Part shown: one piece after another, positions 49,825 to 60,732 of the stretch
How positions within the stretch are numbered: the first letter of the stretch is position 1
Layout: the number at the start of each line of letters is the position of its first letter
Origin: Alectoria sarmentosa
Lineage: Eukaryota > Ascomycota > Lecanoromycetes > Lecanorales > Parmeliaceae
Assembly (NCBI GenBank): GCA_009733775.1
Contig: WOGZ01000056.1
Span: 1-64,000 of the forward strand
Length of the DNA stretch: 64,000 nt
Direction of reading: 5' to 3'
Position numbers and translations under genes: made by a program
Notes under the pieces: model-generated
Told to the model about the DNA's origin: nothing
The model's input: only the letters and a program-made list of their open reading frames with translations
Databases searched by the model: none

Positions 49825-52591
49825 TCAAAACGCGTTACCGGGATAGTACGTAATGTTGACATTGTCCACCTCATACACATTCGACTGTCCGCTCGTACAA
49901 GCCAACACGATGGTGACCACATCAGCGCTGCTCACCGCCTGGAAAGCATTCCAAGTCCTCTCCCACACGCCAGGAGTGTAGAGGTTACTGCTCGTGGTCA
50001 CACTACCCGTCGTGGTCTTGTACGGGTACGCGATCTTGATCGAACAGTCGCCGAGGGCCGTCTTGGAGAACTTGAAATCCACACTGACGGTATAATTCGT
50101 GCCGGGGCAGGTGTTGATCGTCTGCTGCAGGGTGACAGAGGACACGCCTTGGCTCGGGAGGATCAGAGAGGCCGAGAAGGCGTAGTTGCCACCGCCCGAG
50201 TTGGTACTGCCACCCGCGACGACGCCGTAGGAGGTAGTCCCGACTGCGGTCACGACCCAGGGTGAGGCGTTACCGGTCTCGAAGCCTCCGTTCTGGATGA
50301 AGGGGCTACCGCATGATGCGGATGCTGTAGGCACGGACGAGGAGACCAAAGTAGGCAGGGATGAGGGAACAGAGGAGGAAACCAAAGTAGGCAGGGATGA
50401 GGACACAGAGGAGGACACCAAAGTAGACGCGGACGAGGACACCGGGACCACCGCAACATTATCAATCTTCACGACCGCCGTCGTCTCAGCAACCTCAAAG
50501 TCAAATCGCAGGTTCCAGGGACTGGCCGTCGCCGTGAAGTCAACCGTATTGTCTTCGAACGCTCCGGCCCCGAAATCGCAAGCGTCGACTGTATACACTG
50601 GCGCGTAATTCAACATTACACCGACAAAGCCATCCCCGCAGGCGTCAAAATACGTTCGGAAGGTCAATGTGTACGCTTGGCCCACCGTGACAACCAAATC
50701 TTGATTCACACTCGCTGGATTCTTGTTCGTGCTGGGATCAACTGCGCCCCGTTGATCGAATTCGTAGGCGAACGTGGAGTTGTCGCCCGGGGAGCTGATG
50801 GAATGTGTGGTATCAATCGCGTCTGCTGGCACCCAAGGGGAAATGCCGCATTCGAAACCGCCGTTTTGGACGACGTTGTTTGCGGGGGTGGGGACGCACG
50901 TAGAGGCCGACGAAGAGGTTGCCAACGATGCTGGTGAGGAAATCGAGGTCGATTTTGAGGACGCCAGGGCGGATACCGTAGTGACGGCTGATGATGGCAG
51001 CGTTGAAGCCGTAGAGGAGAGCGGCGTTAAAGACGTAGAGGATAGCAGCGTTGAAGACGTGGATGTAGGTGAGAGCGGCGTTGAAGGCGTAGATGATGAG
51101 GAGTAAGAGGACGAAGATGCTGAAGTTAGTGCAGAGGTCGCAGGTGCTATCGGATTAGGGGTATAAACCGACCCCACCGGTGGTTCATAGGTATCGTAAT
51201 ACCTGGGCATCGAGCCAACCCATCAGCTGAGTCTCCACTCATGGTCGCACCCAACGAAGAAAAAAAGGTTTTGAAATAGAGAAGATTAGTTTCATTCGAC
51301 GGTATCTGAGTACGTCTATTTACAACTTCCGCTGACGCCTTTGCGTGAAAAAGAAAAAACGCCACCTAAAATCACACAGCTACTTACGAGCTCAGGGTGT
51401 AGCTGTAGGATTCCGACACGGTATAACGGTCAGACCCACGGTACTGGCCGTAGTTTGTGCCGTACGAGGGATCCCATGTCTCATTGTACATGGAGCAGTA
51501 GAGACCCTGTGGGATAGCGTTCTCAGAAAGGACATAGGCATTGAAGAATACCTGGAGAAGATCAGTATAAGAAGCAGGGAGATGAGGTGGGCTTTGAACA
51601 CGTACGCATGACATGAAGCTGCCGTCGGCTGCTGGATGCTGGCTATCATAAGTCGTTTGAGCATTGCAGGCATCGGCGCACGTCTGGGGGTCGTAGCCTT
51701 GACTTTGGCTGAATGGGAAGAATTGGTAGCCCATGTAGCTGCCAGAGTCGGTGGGAGCATTGATCGCTCCACCGAGTTCCTGGGGACCAACGTAGCCGCT
51801 GACGGCAGGTGGTGGAGCATCTTTATTGTAACCTGGTGGTATTATTTAGAAGGATGAATCGATACACTGTCAAGAGAAGACGAACCATTTGAGCCAGCAA
51901 TGACGACCTGGAATGAGTCTTGGTACTGTCCCGAGTTGGTCGCCTCTGCTGATGACACAGGAGCGCCCCATAGAGTGCACTTGTAGTTGGTCGTGCTTGG
52001 CGGGTTGGGGCAGCTAACGGCGTTGGCGTTCAGGGTCGGATCGCGCTCAAGGTAGACGTTGAAAGCCGAACAGCCAGATGCTTGATCACATTTCGAAGCG
52101 CAGGTCAGGGTATCGTAACTGATTAGGGTGTAGAGGCCCATGTAATTGGAAGCCTGGAGGGATGCACCAACATTTTGGAAAGCCGAGACGTATCCGTCCG
52201 GAGTCGGAGCGCTGTTGGCCATATTCTAGTCATGACGTTAGAGTCATTGTTCGACAAGCGCTATTGGATAGCAAAGACAAACCGCAAAGTCAGAGTCCGA
52301 TTGGAAGGCCGCAGGGGTATCCGGGGTGGGAACAGGTCCGGAGCCGGCTGGGTAAGGCGAGCAGTCGCCATCTCGTTTTTCCACTTGGAGGTCTCGCTTC
52401 TTGGCTGATGAGCTTTGGAGGGGAAGGATTGCGGCGGCAGTGGACATTGCTGGGATGTTCACTTGCACGTTGACGGGTGCCTTGACCAAGACTGGGGCAG
52501 CAAAGTCCAAGGCGATCTCATCGAGGTTGATCAGTTGAGGGGCAGAGTAAGCCAGGCCGGCAAGAGCGGCGATACACAGTGCAGTATGCAT
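49825..52591 (-). CDS. Secreted modular protein: two Apple-like regions, Ser/Thr stalk, two carbohydrate-binding-like modules
   Basis: Exons 52591-52283, 52225-51886, 51832-51606, 51551-51388, 51202-49825; 805 residues. Signal peptide MHTALCIAALAGLAYSA, then KKRD and EKRD sites that could be cut by a Kex2-type protease. Two Cys-rich Apple/PAN-like stretches follow: YDTLTCASKCDQASGCSAFN with CTLWG, and YDPQTCADACNAQTTYDSQH with CVFFNAYVL and CSMYNETW. A long Ser/Thr stalk leads to two beta-sandwich modules opening NNVVQNGGFECGISPW and FIQNGGFETGNASPW and ending KIDNVAVV and YEVDNVNITY, as in CBM4/9-like domains. The linker LVSSSVPSSLPT is itself repeated. It likely acts at the cell surface as a glycan-binding or adhesive protein; no catalytic motif is seen. 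The intron before the stalk is long (185 bp) but unlike the introner family. Confidence 0.85.
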
Positions 52592-52609
52592 GGTCACGGA
52601 GCAGTCTAT

Positions 52610-52655
52610 TGGAGGATTGGAGGATTGGAGGATTGGAGAATTGGATTGAAGAATT
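52610..52655. repeat. GGAGGATT minisatellite
   Basis: The 9-bp unit TTGGAGGA is repeated about four times, with variants, just upstream of the secreted-protein start. Confidence 0.75.
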
Positions 52656-53319
52656 GGAGGAAGCCGGTCTTGTAAGTGTGCAAATGAATGTAATGAATGA
52701 ATGAATGAGTGGGAACGCTTGAGGGAAGAATGTGAGACGGGAGGGAAATAAGCAAGCTTTTATATTCTTGTCGGGTACGCGTGCAAGCCATACCCAATCC
52801 CATCGGAGAGTAAAGTCGGCTTCATAGGGGGAAGAATTGGTCCGAACATGATGGATTGCATGCTAGATTGTACTTGTTCGAGGAGTCAGGACGGTGGAAC
52901 CATTTGGCCCGCCACCAGTCCTGCATTTGAGCGAGACGGAAGCTAGAAAGGGTAATAATGAAAAGAGAGCAGAGAGCCGAGTTGTCGGGTCAGCCAGCCA
53001 CGTGGAAAAGACTAGGAGAGAGTCGAGATGTGGACTATGGAGGTTCAGGCAGCCACGAAGTGAAGCTATACAGAACAGGTGACTCTGAAGGCAGGGATGT
53101 GGTAGCGAAGTGTGGAGTCGTCGCGAGGGGATTGGAGAGTAGCGTGCTGCAGGTACGAGAGATGGAGCGGGCGGATGCTCTAATAGACGGTACTTAGGTA
53201 CTTAGGGCCTGTACATGTGCAACTTGCAAGACGCATGTGGCCGAATGCGGATCCAGGTTGGTTCAAAGGGGAAATGGGACGGCAAGACATCTGACGGGCG
53301 CAATGCGAGACAGCTGCAA

Positions 53320-53418
53320 GGCTTGGAGTAACTTGGAGTAGCTTGGAGTAGCTTAACGTAGCTTGGAGTAACTTGGAGTAGCTTAACGTAGCTTGGAGTA
53401 GCTTGGAGTAGCTTTGGG
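53320..53418. repeat. AGCTTGGAGTA minisatellite
   Basis: About nine copies of an 11-bp unit CTTGGAGTAGC, with variants AACTTGGAGT and AGCTTAACGT interspersed in higher-order order. Confidence 0.9.
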
Positions 53419-53457
53419 GTAATTCCCCAAACGAGGTCAGTTAAATCTAGACCGACT

Positions 53458-53511
53458 TGGTTGTTGTTGTTGTTGTGGTGGTGGTGGTGGTGGTGGTGGT
53501 TGTTGTTGTTT
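53458..53511. repeat. Imperfect TTG/TGG trinucleotide repeat
   Basis: TTG units, then GTG/TGG units, then TTG units again, forming an uninterrupted triplet array. Confidence 0.95.
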
Positions 53512-53659
53512 GCATCGAGCTGTGGCTTAACTGTGTCGTTTCAGCCTTGTTCACATCACGTCTTGTTGCCTTGTTTCTTGATTTCTTTATTTCTTTGTTT
53601 CTTACATTCTTTCTATCATTCTTTAAATCATTCTTCTCTATCAAATTCCTTTCCAATCA

Positions 53660-53745
53660 AAGAATCCAGAATCCAGAATCCAGAATCCAGAATCCAGAAT
53701 CCAGAATCCAGAATCCAAAATCCAGAATCCAGGATCAAGGATCAA
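53660..53745. repeat. AATCCAG minisatellite
   Basis: The 9-base unit AGAATCCAG-type (CCAGAATCC) is repeated about nine times, then decays into AAGGATCAAG-like units. Confidence 0.9.
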
Positions 53746-55312
53746 GAATCAAAGGTCAACAAGGAACAAGAATTGAAGATTGTAAAGGAGATGTTGATGG
53801 AAATTGTAAAATATAGTAAGTATTAGGTAAATCATTAATCATTGAAATTAAATTAATTAAAGTCCAATCGAAATGGCATGCATCATCAACATCAACATGG
53901 ATGCTTGTCATCCTTGTCACGCTTCTCTTTGCCCAGCCAATAGTCTAACGGCTTGAAGCGCGCCTATTCAACACGTCTTGCCTTCTTCGGATCTTCCTCT
54001 CCCTCCTCCTTTTCTCCCATTTCCCACCTTTTCCCCTTGCCAGCTGCCTCCTTGTGGCTTGCTCTTGCCGCATTTCAGAATTACTTTCAACCGGCACCAC
54101 CGATAGGGGCGACTAACCATGCTGCACCCGAGCTGTCACCCTGAGCTCAAACGCCCACAGGTAAACAGTGCCAGAAACGTGGATCAAAGATCGACCGTCT
54201 AATCACCTGGAGCTCAAGAAAACGAAAATGCACCATGACAATGCACTTGGACAATCAATCAATCGTTGCCGGCTGCTCAAAGACTGTCGCAAGTTGGGAC
54301 TGGTCCTGATGTCCTGTGTAAGAGCAGCCGAGCACGAATTTGTAAGCACTGTCTTCGGAGCGGTGTGACACTGAGACCCAGCCCAGAGCCTGGAACCACA
54401 TTAGTTGGCCATGTCAGAGCGGCAACCCTACGTCCCATGTCCGAGCTGGACAGCCACCTTGCATAGGAGCTCCAGGGGCCATGTGCGGAAGTTTGCTGCT
54501 CTGGTCCCTTTCTTGTCTTGCTATTTCCAGATTCATCATCTCCAAGACTTGGTCGAGCCGAGCGGAGGCCTGGAGGGTTGGGAATTGGCGAATTGCAAGC
54601 AACGTGGATGAAACCCGAGCTTTTCTTTTTACGGAAATTGGTCCATCCTCCTTTTTTACCCTCTCCTTGACTAGCTTCTTTGTGCCCCAGCAAACTTCTA
54701 CTGTCGTATGATCCTAGTCCAGATCTTCACCGCAGACTGTACCGAGCTAGTCCAGTAGAGTACCTCATCCTTGTGACAGATCTCAGACTCTTACTACCAA
54801 TATCAGTATCAACGCTGCAAATTGCGGAAACCGGATCAGGTCTTAATCAAAGTGTTTTCTCGAGTCTCAAACGTGATACAGTCCTACGGAAAGGATGTAC
54901 ACAATACCTGCTGAAATTACTATGGATGAACAATGTCATGATGTATTCCGGTGAGATGCAAACAATAGCTCCGAGAGACCAGATATCAGTGAAAGCAATG
55001 CTTCAAGGGACAGGAGACGAGGGCAATATGAGGGACTAAACTCCATGTGATGTGTCAGAGGAGTGTAAAGCATTGCTGTGAGAGGCAAAGATCACTCCGG
55101 AAAGACTAGCCTTTTGGTTCTATTGAGGCTGCAAAGAACAGTGATCGAAGGAATGCCCGAAGTTATGACCTGGATATCGCCGCCCGTTTGTGTGTGACAA
55201 AAGGTGGTCTTGCTGCTCCACCGTCATCCTTCAGCTCTCCTTGAAGCGCCTTGCACCACGCTATTGAACAAAGCTCATCACTATCACGTTTTGAGAATGG
55301 CAGACTGTGGGT

Positions 55313-56196
55313 TCATGCATTGTGACTAAAACGCTCCTTGGGATTGTTGACGTCTTCGCGAACTTCCCTCATCAAGCTCTCTACCTGTTTTCGAGTCCAC
55401 CCAAGATATCTGGTCGACAAAAGCATGCTCAAGCCTTCTGGGCCTTTCATCAAATTCGTCATGGTTGCTTTGCCGCTGTTGTTTGCCTTCTGAGCTTCGG
55501 GCCATTCGCCAAGTGACCATTCATAGACCTGTTCCATAAATTCAGGGAGCCTTGGTCCTTCAAGTGCTGCCCAAAGCGAATGCTAGCTTTAGCATCAACG
55601 CTCCCTTCTTTGCTGCATGTACTACAAGTCTGCCCACCTGAAGAGTGCAGAATCTGCCCCAGCGGAGCCATCATTTGAGTTTGTATAAAACTCTTTTCCC
55701 GCTCTTCGAGCCATCCTCTTGGTTTGAGATTATCACAACACCGACGGAAATAGCGTGGCCAGTGATGGATGCCTTGGCACAGCATCCGAGAATAAATCTA
55801 ATCGAATGGCTCACTGAAGATCCAGTCTGCTCCTACGTTTTCGATTTTGAATTCGCAATTGAAGGGCGAAGTGAATGGTTGCATCACCAAGAGGTGGTTG
55901 CCAATGCCCCGAAAGGATAAGTTCTGCTTTGCAAATTCAACGGCCCGTTAACCAGTTCCAGTGTGGACCTCTAGCACCAATTGAGGCTTTCGGTCGGCTG
56001 CAGTGGGAGAGATATAGAGGTCATCGTCTAGCGTCAAAAGCCATGTCATATGCTGCAAGTCTTTCGCTGACAGGCACTGACAGGAAGGTAATCCAAGATA
56101 GCAATCTCTCTCATCCAATCTACTCGCCTCCAACTCGTCATTGTCTTTCGGGAGACAGCATGCTTTCCTCGTCAAAAGCATGGTATCTACGGACAT
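55313..56196 (-). pseudogene. LaeA/UMTA-like SAM methyltransferase pseudogene
   Basis: Reading leftward, family landmarks remain: CCLPKDNDELEASRLDE (motif before the core), LQHMTWLLTLDDDLYISP, the SAM-binding glycine box as VLEVHTGTG, then a TAA where Ile-Trp is expected, RAVEFAKQN, GADWIFSEPFD followed by TAG at a usual Tyr, IYSRMLCQGIHHWPRYFRR and NLKPRGWLEERE. In a shifted frame come YEWSLGEWPEAQ and GLSMLLSTRYLGWTRKQVES. The two stops plus the frame change and the Gly-to-His change in the box make it non-functional. Intact relatives are common in Pezizomycotina and often regulate or decorate secondary metabolites. No partner biosynthetic gene lies nearby. Confidence 0.8.
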
Positions 56197-57175
56197 CCTG
56201 AAAGCGATGAGTCTGGCCCGGATGCGACGTCATAACCTCCTTCGATTCTTGAGATAAGGTTCCTCTCTGCTTCGACCGGCGTACAGTGGATTAGGAACGC
56301 AAAACAAAAGAGAGACGGCGCTCCAACTGCAACACACAAACTGGAAAGATGAATGCAGAAAGCTGGCAAGGATTGATGGTATCTCATCTTGGTAGCCTCT
56401 GCAGTGGTCAGTTGAGAGAAGGATCCCATCTATACGTGACCGAATAGATCCGAGACGACCACTGAAGGCGCAAAGAATGGCTCCAAATCTCCGTCATCGA
56501 CTCACATCGCCACTGCACAGTTATCAGAGGCAACGAGCTGCGAACACGGCCAAGCCAGGCCAATGTACGCCTTGGAGATAGGAGAGACCCTCAATGAATC
56601 CAGCTCGCATCAGAATGATCGATGCACGAGTTTTAATGATTAGTATCTCATCTTCCTCCCTTCCCAGCGCGTACCACTGCACCGGCAATCAAAAGCCCTC
56701 GGCTTCCATGAATCTCATCCAAACGAAGTTGGTTGCAAGATGCTTCAAATTTCTCAAGTAAGCTGTCTTGGGTCTGCTGTTCGCGCGCTGTGAGTTTGGC
56801 GTGTGGATTTAACCGGTGGTACTCTACTGGTGGGAAGGCTTGGTTGGGGGAGGGTCTCTCCGTTGGGCTGGTGGGGCCTACCTTCACCTTAGCTAAGTAG
56901 GTACTTAGGCAAGAATTATTAGATTGCTGGAGCCCGGAGGAAATCTTGGCAAGGCGGGATGACCCAGCCAGCCATCCTGCAACTCTGCTCGTCAATCACA
57001 ATCAACCAACCTCTCTCTCTCCTCTCTCCCTTCACGCCATCTCCCTCCAACCCCTTCAATACCGCTTCAATTCTTCCCTATACCTCTACTTTTGTTGTAC
57101 AGCGATTGATTTATACTAACAAATAACTCGCATCTGCCCCAATTCCACCAAACCGCACTTTTCCTACTCATCAAA
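56197..57175. other. Intergenic upstream of the BTB gene
   Basis: A 115-codon minus frame (56648-56995) has no recognisable content and no splice support, so I leave it out. A pyrimidine-rich leader with CTCTCTC runs precedes the BTB start. Confidence 0.5.
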
Positions 57176-57964
57176 ATGTCCACCTCCTCCGAGCAATCCG
57201 AGAAGCCTCTCCACCAGTATGTCTCTCTTTGATCCAGCTTCCTTCAACGCGCTAATATCCACCGTTCCAGACTCCTCACCACATCCCTCGTAGACATTTA
57301 CGTTGGCACGGAGAACACTGACTGGACAATACACGAAAAGCTCCTCTGCTACCACTCCCCCTTCTTCCGCAAAATCTTCTACAACAAAGAAAACCGCGAG
57401 AGCAAATCCAAATCCTACGGTCTCCCTGACTCCGATGACCTCCCTTTCGAGCTCTTCGTCGGCTGGCTCTACTCCCGCGCATTGCGCTACCCGGAGGCCG
57501 AAAAGGACGTAGGACCGCTTCTCGACCTCTACTTCCTTAGCGAGCAATTCCAGATCACCAAGCTAAGTGACGACGTCGTGGAGACTGTGCGCGCCTTCTA
57601 CCACAACAATGAGACATACCCTGGCTTGAGGCGTGTGCAGTACGTCTACGCAAACACGAGCGAAGACAATCAGATGCGCGAGATGATGGTCAATAGCGTC
57701 GCAAGATACCTGACCTTGAGCGATGCTATCCCTGCGCACTGGGAAAACGCGCTGAAGAAGAATGGGCAGTTGAGTGTGGATATCATTCGCAGCATTCAGC
57801 AGTGGCATTTGGAGGGCAGGAGTGTGCCCGACGCTAGAGACGTTAGCCAGGATCGTGGGAGGGAGAAGGTTGGGTTTAGTGCTGTAGAGGAGGGAGCGTC
57901 GATGACTGAGATCAAAGATGAGGACGTGGATCTTGACCACAAAAAGCCTAACGGGAGTTCCTAG
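57176..57964 (+). CDS. BTB/POZ domain protein
   Basis: Exons 57176-57216 and 57271-57964, intron 54 bp with GTATGT and TTCCAG; 244 residues. After a short Ser/Glu-rich lead the BTB fold begins: SLVDIYVGTENTDWTIHEKL, LLCYHSPFFRKIF (the HSPFFR-type core), LPDSDDLPFELFVGWLYSRA, LLDLYFLSEQFQITKL. A helical extension follows (VQYVYANTSEDNQMREMMVN) and an acidic tail. Stand-alone fungal BTB proteins of this size are numerous; they dimerise and some bridge targets to CUL3 ligases. The actual partner is unknown. The start is the first ATG after the pyrimidine-rich leader and the only one that splices in phase. Confidence 0.92.
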
Positions 57965-58363
57965 GGTGACTGGTGGGTCAGAGGAGGACCGGGGTGGGAT
58001 TCTTTCACATTGCTCGCGTTGTTTTCTAGGCATATCCTCTCTCTGTCATGCGGTGGCGATGGTGATGCTTTCCTTCCTCGGCGGGTGCTGGCTGTATATC
58101 TATTTTCGGACATGTCAATATTATCCTTCTTTTGATTTTTCCAACCCATTCTTCCGAAACATCCTTGCCAGGTTAATTGAAATGTTGCTACAAATGCATG
58201 AATCTTTCTGAAACATCTTCGTCAGACGCCAGAGCGTCAGTCATAGTCATACCCTAGGTCAGACTATCAATAGCCGCGATCAGACTCTCCAGACATAGGC
58301 GCTCCTTTCAGCCTTCTCCGGCTATCGTCCAAGCACGTCGGTCTCTTTTCCTCCGACATCTCA
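57965..58363. other. Intergenic, nothing recognised
   Basis: 3' flank of the BTB gene facing the small Cys-rich ORF. Confidence 0.6.
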
Positions 58364-58564
58364 TTAGCTTTTTCGCTGCTGCTCTCTCGTCTGCTTCGCT
58401 TTCTCCTCCACTCCCCTGGCAAAGCATGGCGCGCACGGATAAGTCTTGGTCGTCTCAATGGTCGTGGTAACATGATTCATTTCGGACATGGCCAGCTCGC
58501 ACATGGTGTATTTGGTGTCTTCTGGGTGGCCGCAGCAGAAGTGGATGTTCTCGATGTGGCACAT
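58364..58564 (-). CDS. Small Cys/His-rich protein
   Basis: 66 residues from ATG 58564: MCHIENIHFCCGHPEDTKYT, then MCELAMSEMNHVTT and YPCAPCFARGVEEK. Spacing C-x-H...H-x-C-C-G-H...C...C-x-x-C could bind zinc. I recall small fungal proteins opening with a similar CxxxxxHxxCGH pattern but cannot name a family. The frame is open upstream without a better start. No signal peptide. An extra exon cannot be excluded. Confidence 0.45.
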   Translation of the reverse strand: MCHIENIHFCCGHPEDTKYTMCELAMSEMNHVTTTIETTKTYPCAPCFARGVEEKAKQTREQQRKS

Positions 58565-59689
58565 TTTGAGGAGATGGGCGAGAGGTGTGGAGGCGGGGGG
58601 GGGCAGTTGGAAGTGTGCTTTGGGGGTCTTCTCGAGCGAGGATAGTGATGCGATGAAGGTTGCTGATTCTGGACGCAAGGGGCTCGTTGGAGGAGGCTTG
58701 CGGGGTTAGAAAAGATTGGGACCAATTGAGGCGGATTGGAGATGCGCAAGATGGGTGGATTGAAGGCCGCGAGGGAGAATTGGGTGGGTCAAGTGAGTAG
58801 GTATACAGATGTTTCCCGACAGCGATTGCGGAGTTTGGTCCGACGTGTAAGCGTTCGCCGTTTTTACTGCTTCCGCCAATGTTGATGAAGAGCAAACCTT
58901 AAGCATGAGGGAAATTGTGATTGTGATTGTGATTGTGATTTGTTGTTTGGCTTGTTGTTGGGGTGATTCTTGTACGACGAGGAGGTGGAAAAGGTCAGAA
59001 TGTCAGAGCGGGATCCGGACGGTTTGCGCAGGAAGCCTTGGTTTGGTTGTGTTGCGTTTTGGTTGCGTTGCATTGCTCAGTATATTTTTATCGGAGCTGA
59101 CTCAAATGTGGTTTAGGTAACATGTGGATGAATGAGGCTGGATGGGTGAGCTTGCAGCTGGCAGCTGCACTGCATCTTTGACACTTTGTCCATATTTTCT
59201 TTTTCTCTTTCTCTTTCTTTTTCTTTTTCTTTTTCTTTTCCCACCATGTCCTTTGATTTTGCAAACCACCACTGTAAAGTACTGTAGAGTACTGTAAAGT
59301 ACTTACTTTACTTAACCACATTTGTGGAGCCATGAAATGACAGAAGAGGGAATGGCAGAGTTTTAGAGTTAAGGTTCTTCCGGTTCAATGGGAAGCGAAT
59401 CGCAATGACAGGTCCAATATTGGAGCTCATGCATCCACGCGCATCTGTCCTGACACTTCTCGAGGCGCCCAAGGGCGAGGCTTCTCATTCGTCCCCAATT
59501 CGATGCACTCGATGCACTCGATGCAATGCCAATGCGCCTCTATGCGGCCGCCTCTTCACCTGCAGCCCATCATCCCTTACCTATGATGATTCGATACGCC
59601 TCTTCCTATTGCCCCATCGTCTTTAACCCAACGTCATCAGGCATCTCCACACCCCCCCTCGGGCATTCAGACCACCCTTCACCAGCCAA
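58565..59689. other. Intergenic with simple repeats
   Basis: Contains five GTGATT units (about 58914-58941), a long TTTCT pyrimidine tract (about 59196-59240), repeated TACTGTARAG units near 59275-59300 and a doubled GATGCACTC near 59502. No gene supported. Confidence 0.6.
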
Positions 59690-60732
59690 TCTATGTATGC
59701 ACCCTGTCAGTCAAACGCGGCCATTTCTCTAAAGGGGCCCTACCCCACAGATACTGCTTGTCATAAAATTCCTGCCCTCTACCAACCTCATACTGTTCAG
59801 CACTCCAAAAGCGGCTGCTGTGAGCACTTCGTCGATGAGCACCACGGCAGTTGGCGTGGTACTTTCGTCAAGTCCAATTTCGAACTTGGTATTGGCAATG
59901 TTAATACCTCGCTTCGCGGCGTAAGCGTTGGCCTTCTCATAGATCTCTAGCGAAAGCTTTTCGATTTGGAATGCGTGTACTTGTCCCACCATTCTGGCTA
60001 CTGTGACCCAGAGCTGTCAGCTTCGCCTACGCCAGGAGCACGTGAAGCTGCTAGGTTCAAGCATCGGACGTCACCAACCTTCCGCAGGGCTGATGTTCTC
60101 GTCCTTTCCTCCGACTTCGGCCTTCATACTGAGAGTCCAGAGGGGTTACGGCAGCCTCCTCGGACTCTTGCAGGCCCGTAGGAAGAGCTATGCTGCACAC
60201 CGTACCATACTTCTGATAAAAGCTCCAAGCGGATCCAGTGATGTGTCCTCGTACAATGCTCTCGATTGGAAACACGTTGAGGCGTTTGACCACCATGCTC
60301 CGGCGCTGCAGTTGGGAGGTCATTTTGGAGGGCAAGCGTTCTTGGAGAGCCTGAGATATATTCAAGGGAGAGGTAGTGAATGCGAAGAGAGGGAATTCTG
60401 GACTGCAGTAACTTGAACCAGAATTGGCTAAGTTGGGTAAGAATGGGGACCCTTTGGTCGATACCTTAGTAGTGCCAACATAACACTCAGTCATCTCGCC
60501 ATGTCGCAGTGAAAATGTAACATCGAGAATTGGCGTACATTCTTCATCACCATGTCATAGGCTGAGAACATTAAAACATGATCAGTCCACGGTGAATTTG
60601 ACCCATACCTAATATTCGATCCGTGGCAACGAAGACTAGTGTTGAATGGTCAAGCTCGTACATTTCGCGAACTTTCCCTGAGGCCACGGAAAGAAGGTAT
60701 TCCTGGAGGTTTGTCTGCATGACCGGAGCCAT
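59690..60732 (-). pseudogene. ADE1: SAICAR synthetase (purine pathway) pseudogene
   Basis: The functional enzyme joins aspartate to CAIR in purine synthesis. Here exon 1 (MAPVMQTNLQEYLLSVASGK, REMYELDHSTLVFVATDRI) is followed by a GTATGG...CTCAG intron and AYDMVMKN. The rest of the protein is scattered over frames: VSTKGSPFL, then a shift to TQLSQFWFKLLQSRIPSL, then RRSMVVKRLNVFPIESIVRG and HITGSAWSFYQKYGTV, then a shift to MKAEVGGKDENISPAEGW and a stop. Another frame follows with EKANAYAAKRGINIANTKFE and VVLIDEVLT, then a final shift to FWSAEQYEVGRGQEFYDKQY. At least four frameshifts and a stop rule out a working product. Decay is by indels rather than RIP-type changes. A functional copy should exist elsewhere. 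Confidence 0.9.

Larger units (their letters stand above)
52592..55312. other. Repeat-rich intergenic region
   Basis: 2.7 kb without a gene I can support. It includes the promoter of the secreted protein with a GGATTGGA repeat (about 52612-52650) and the minisatellites listed separately. 54-55.3 kb has only short frames on both strands. Confidence 0.5.

Noticed and set aside
53660..53745. Regular short repeats as a CRISPR array
   Set aside because: Nine-base units are directly adjacent without spacers, in a eukaryotic genome; it is a minisatellite.
56648..56995. 115-codon minus-strand frame upstream of the BTB gene
   Set aside because: No domain, no splice support, overlaps the likely BTB promoter.
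57164..57547. 127-codon minus-strand frame opposite the BTB gene
   Set aside because: Antisense shadow of the BTB exon; no motif.
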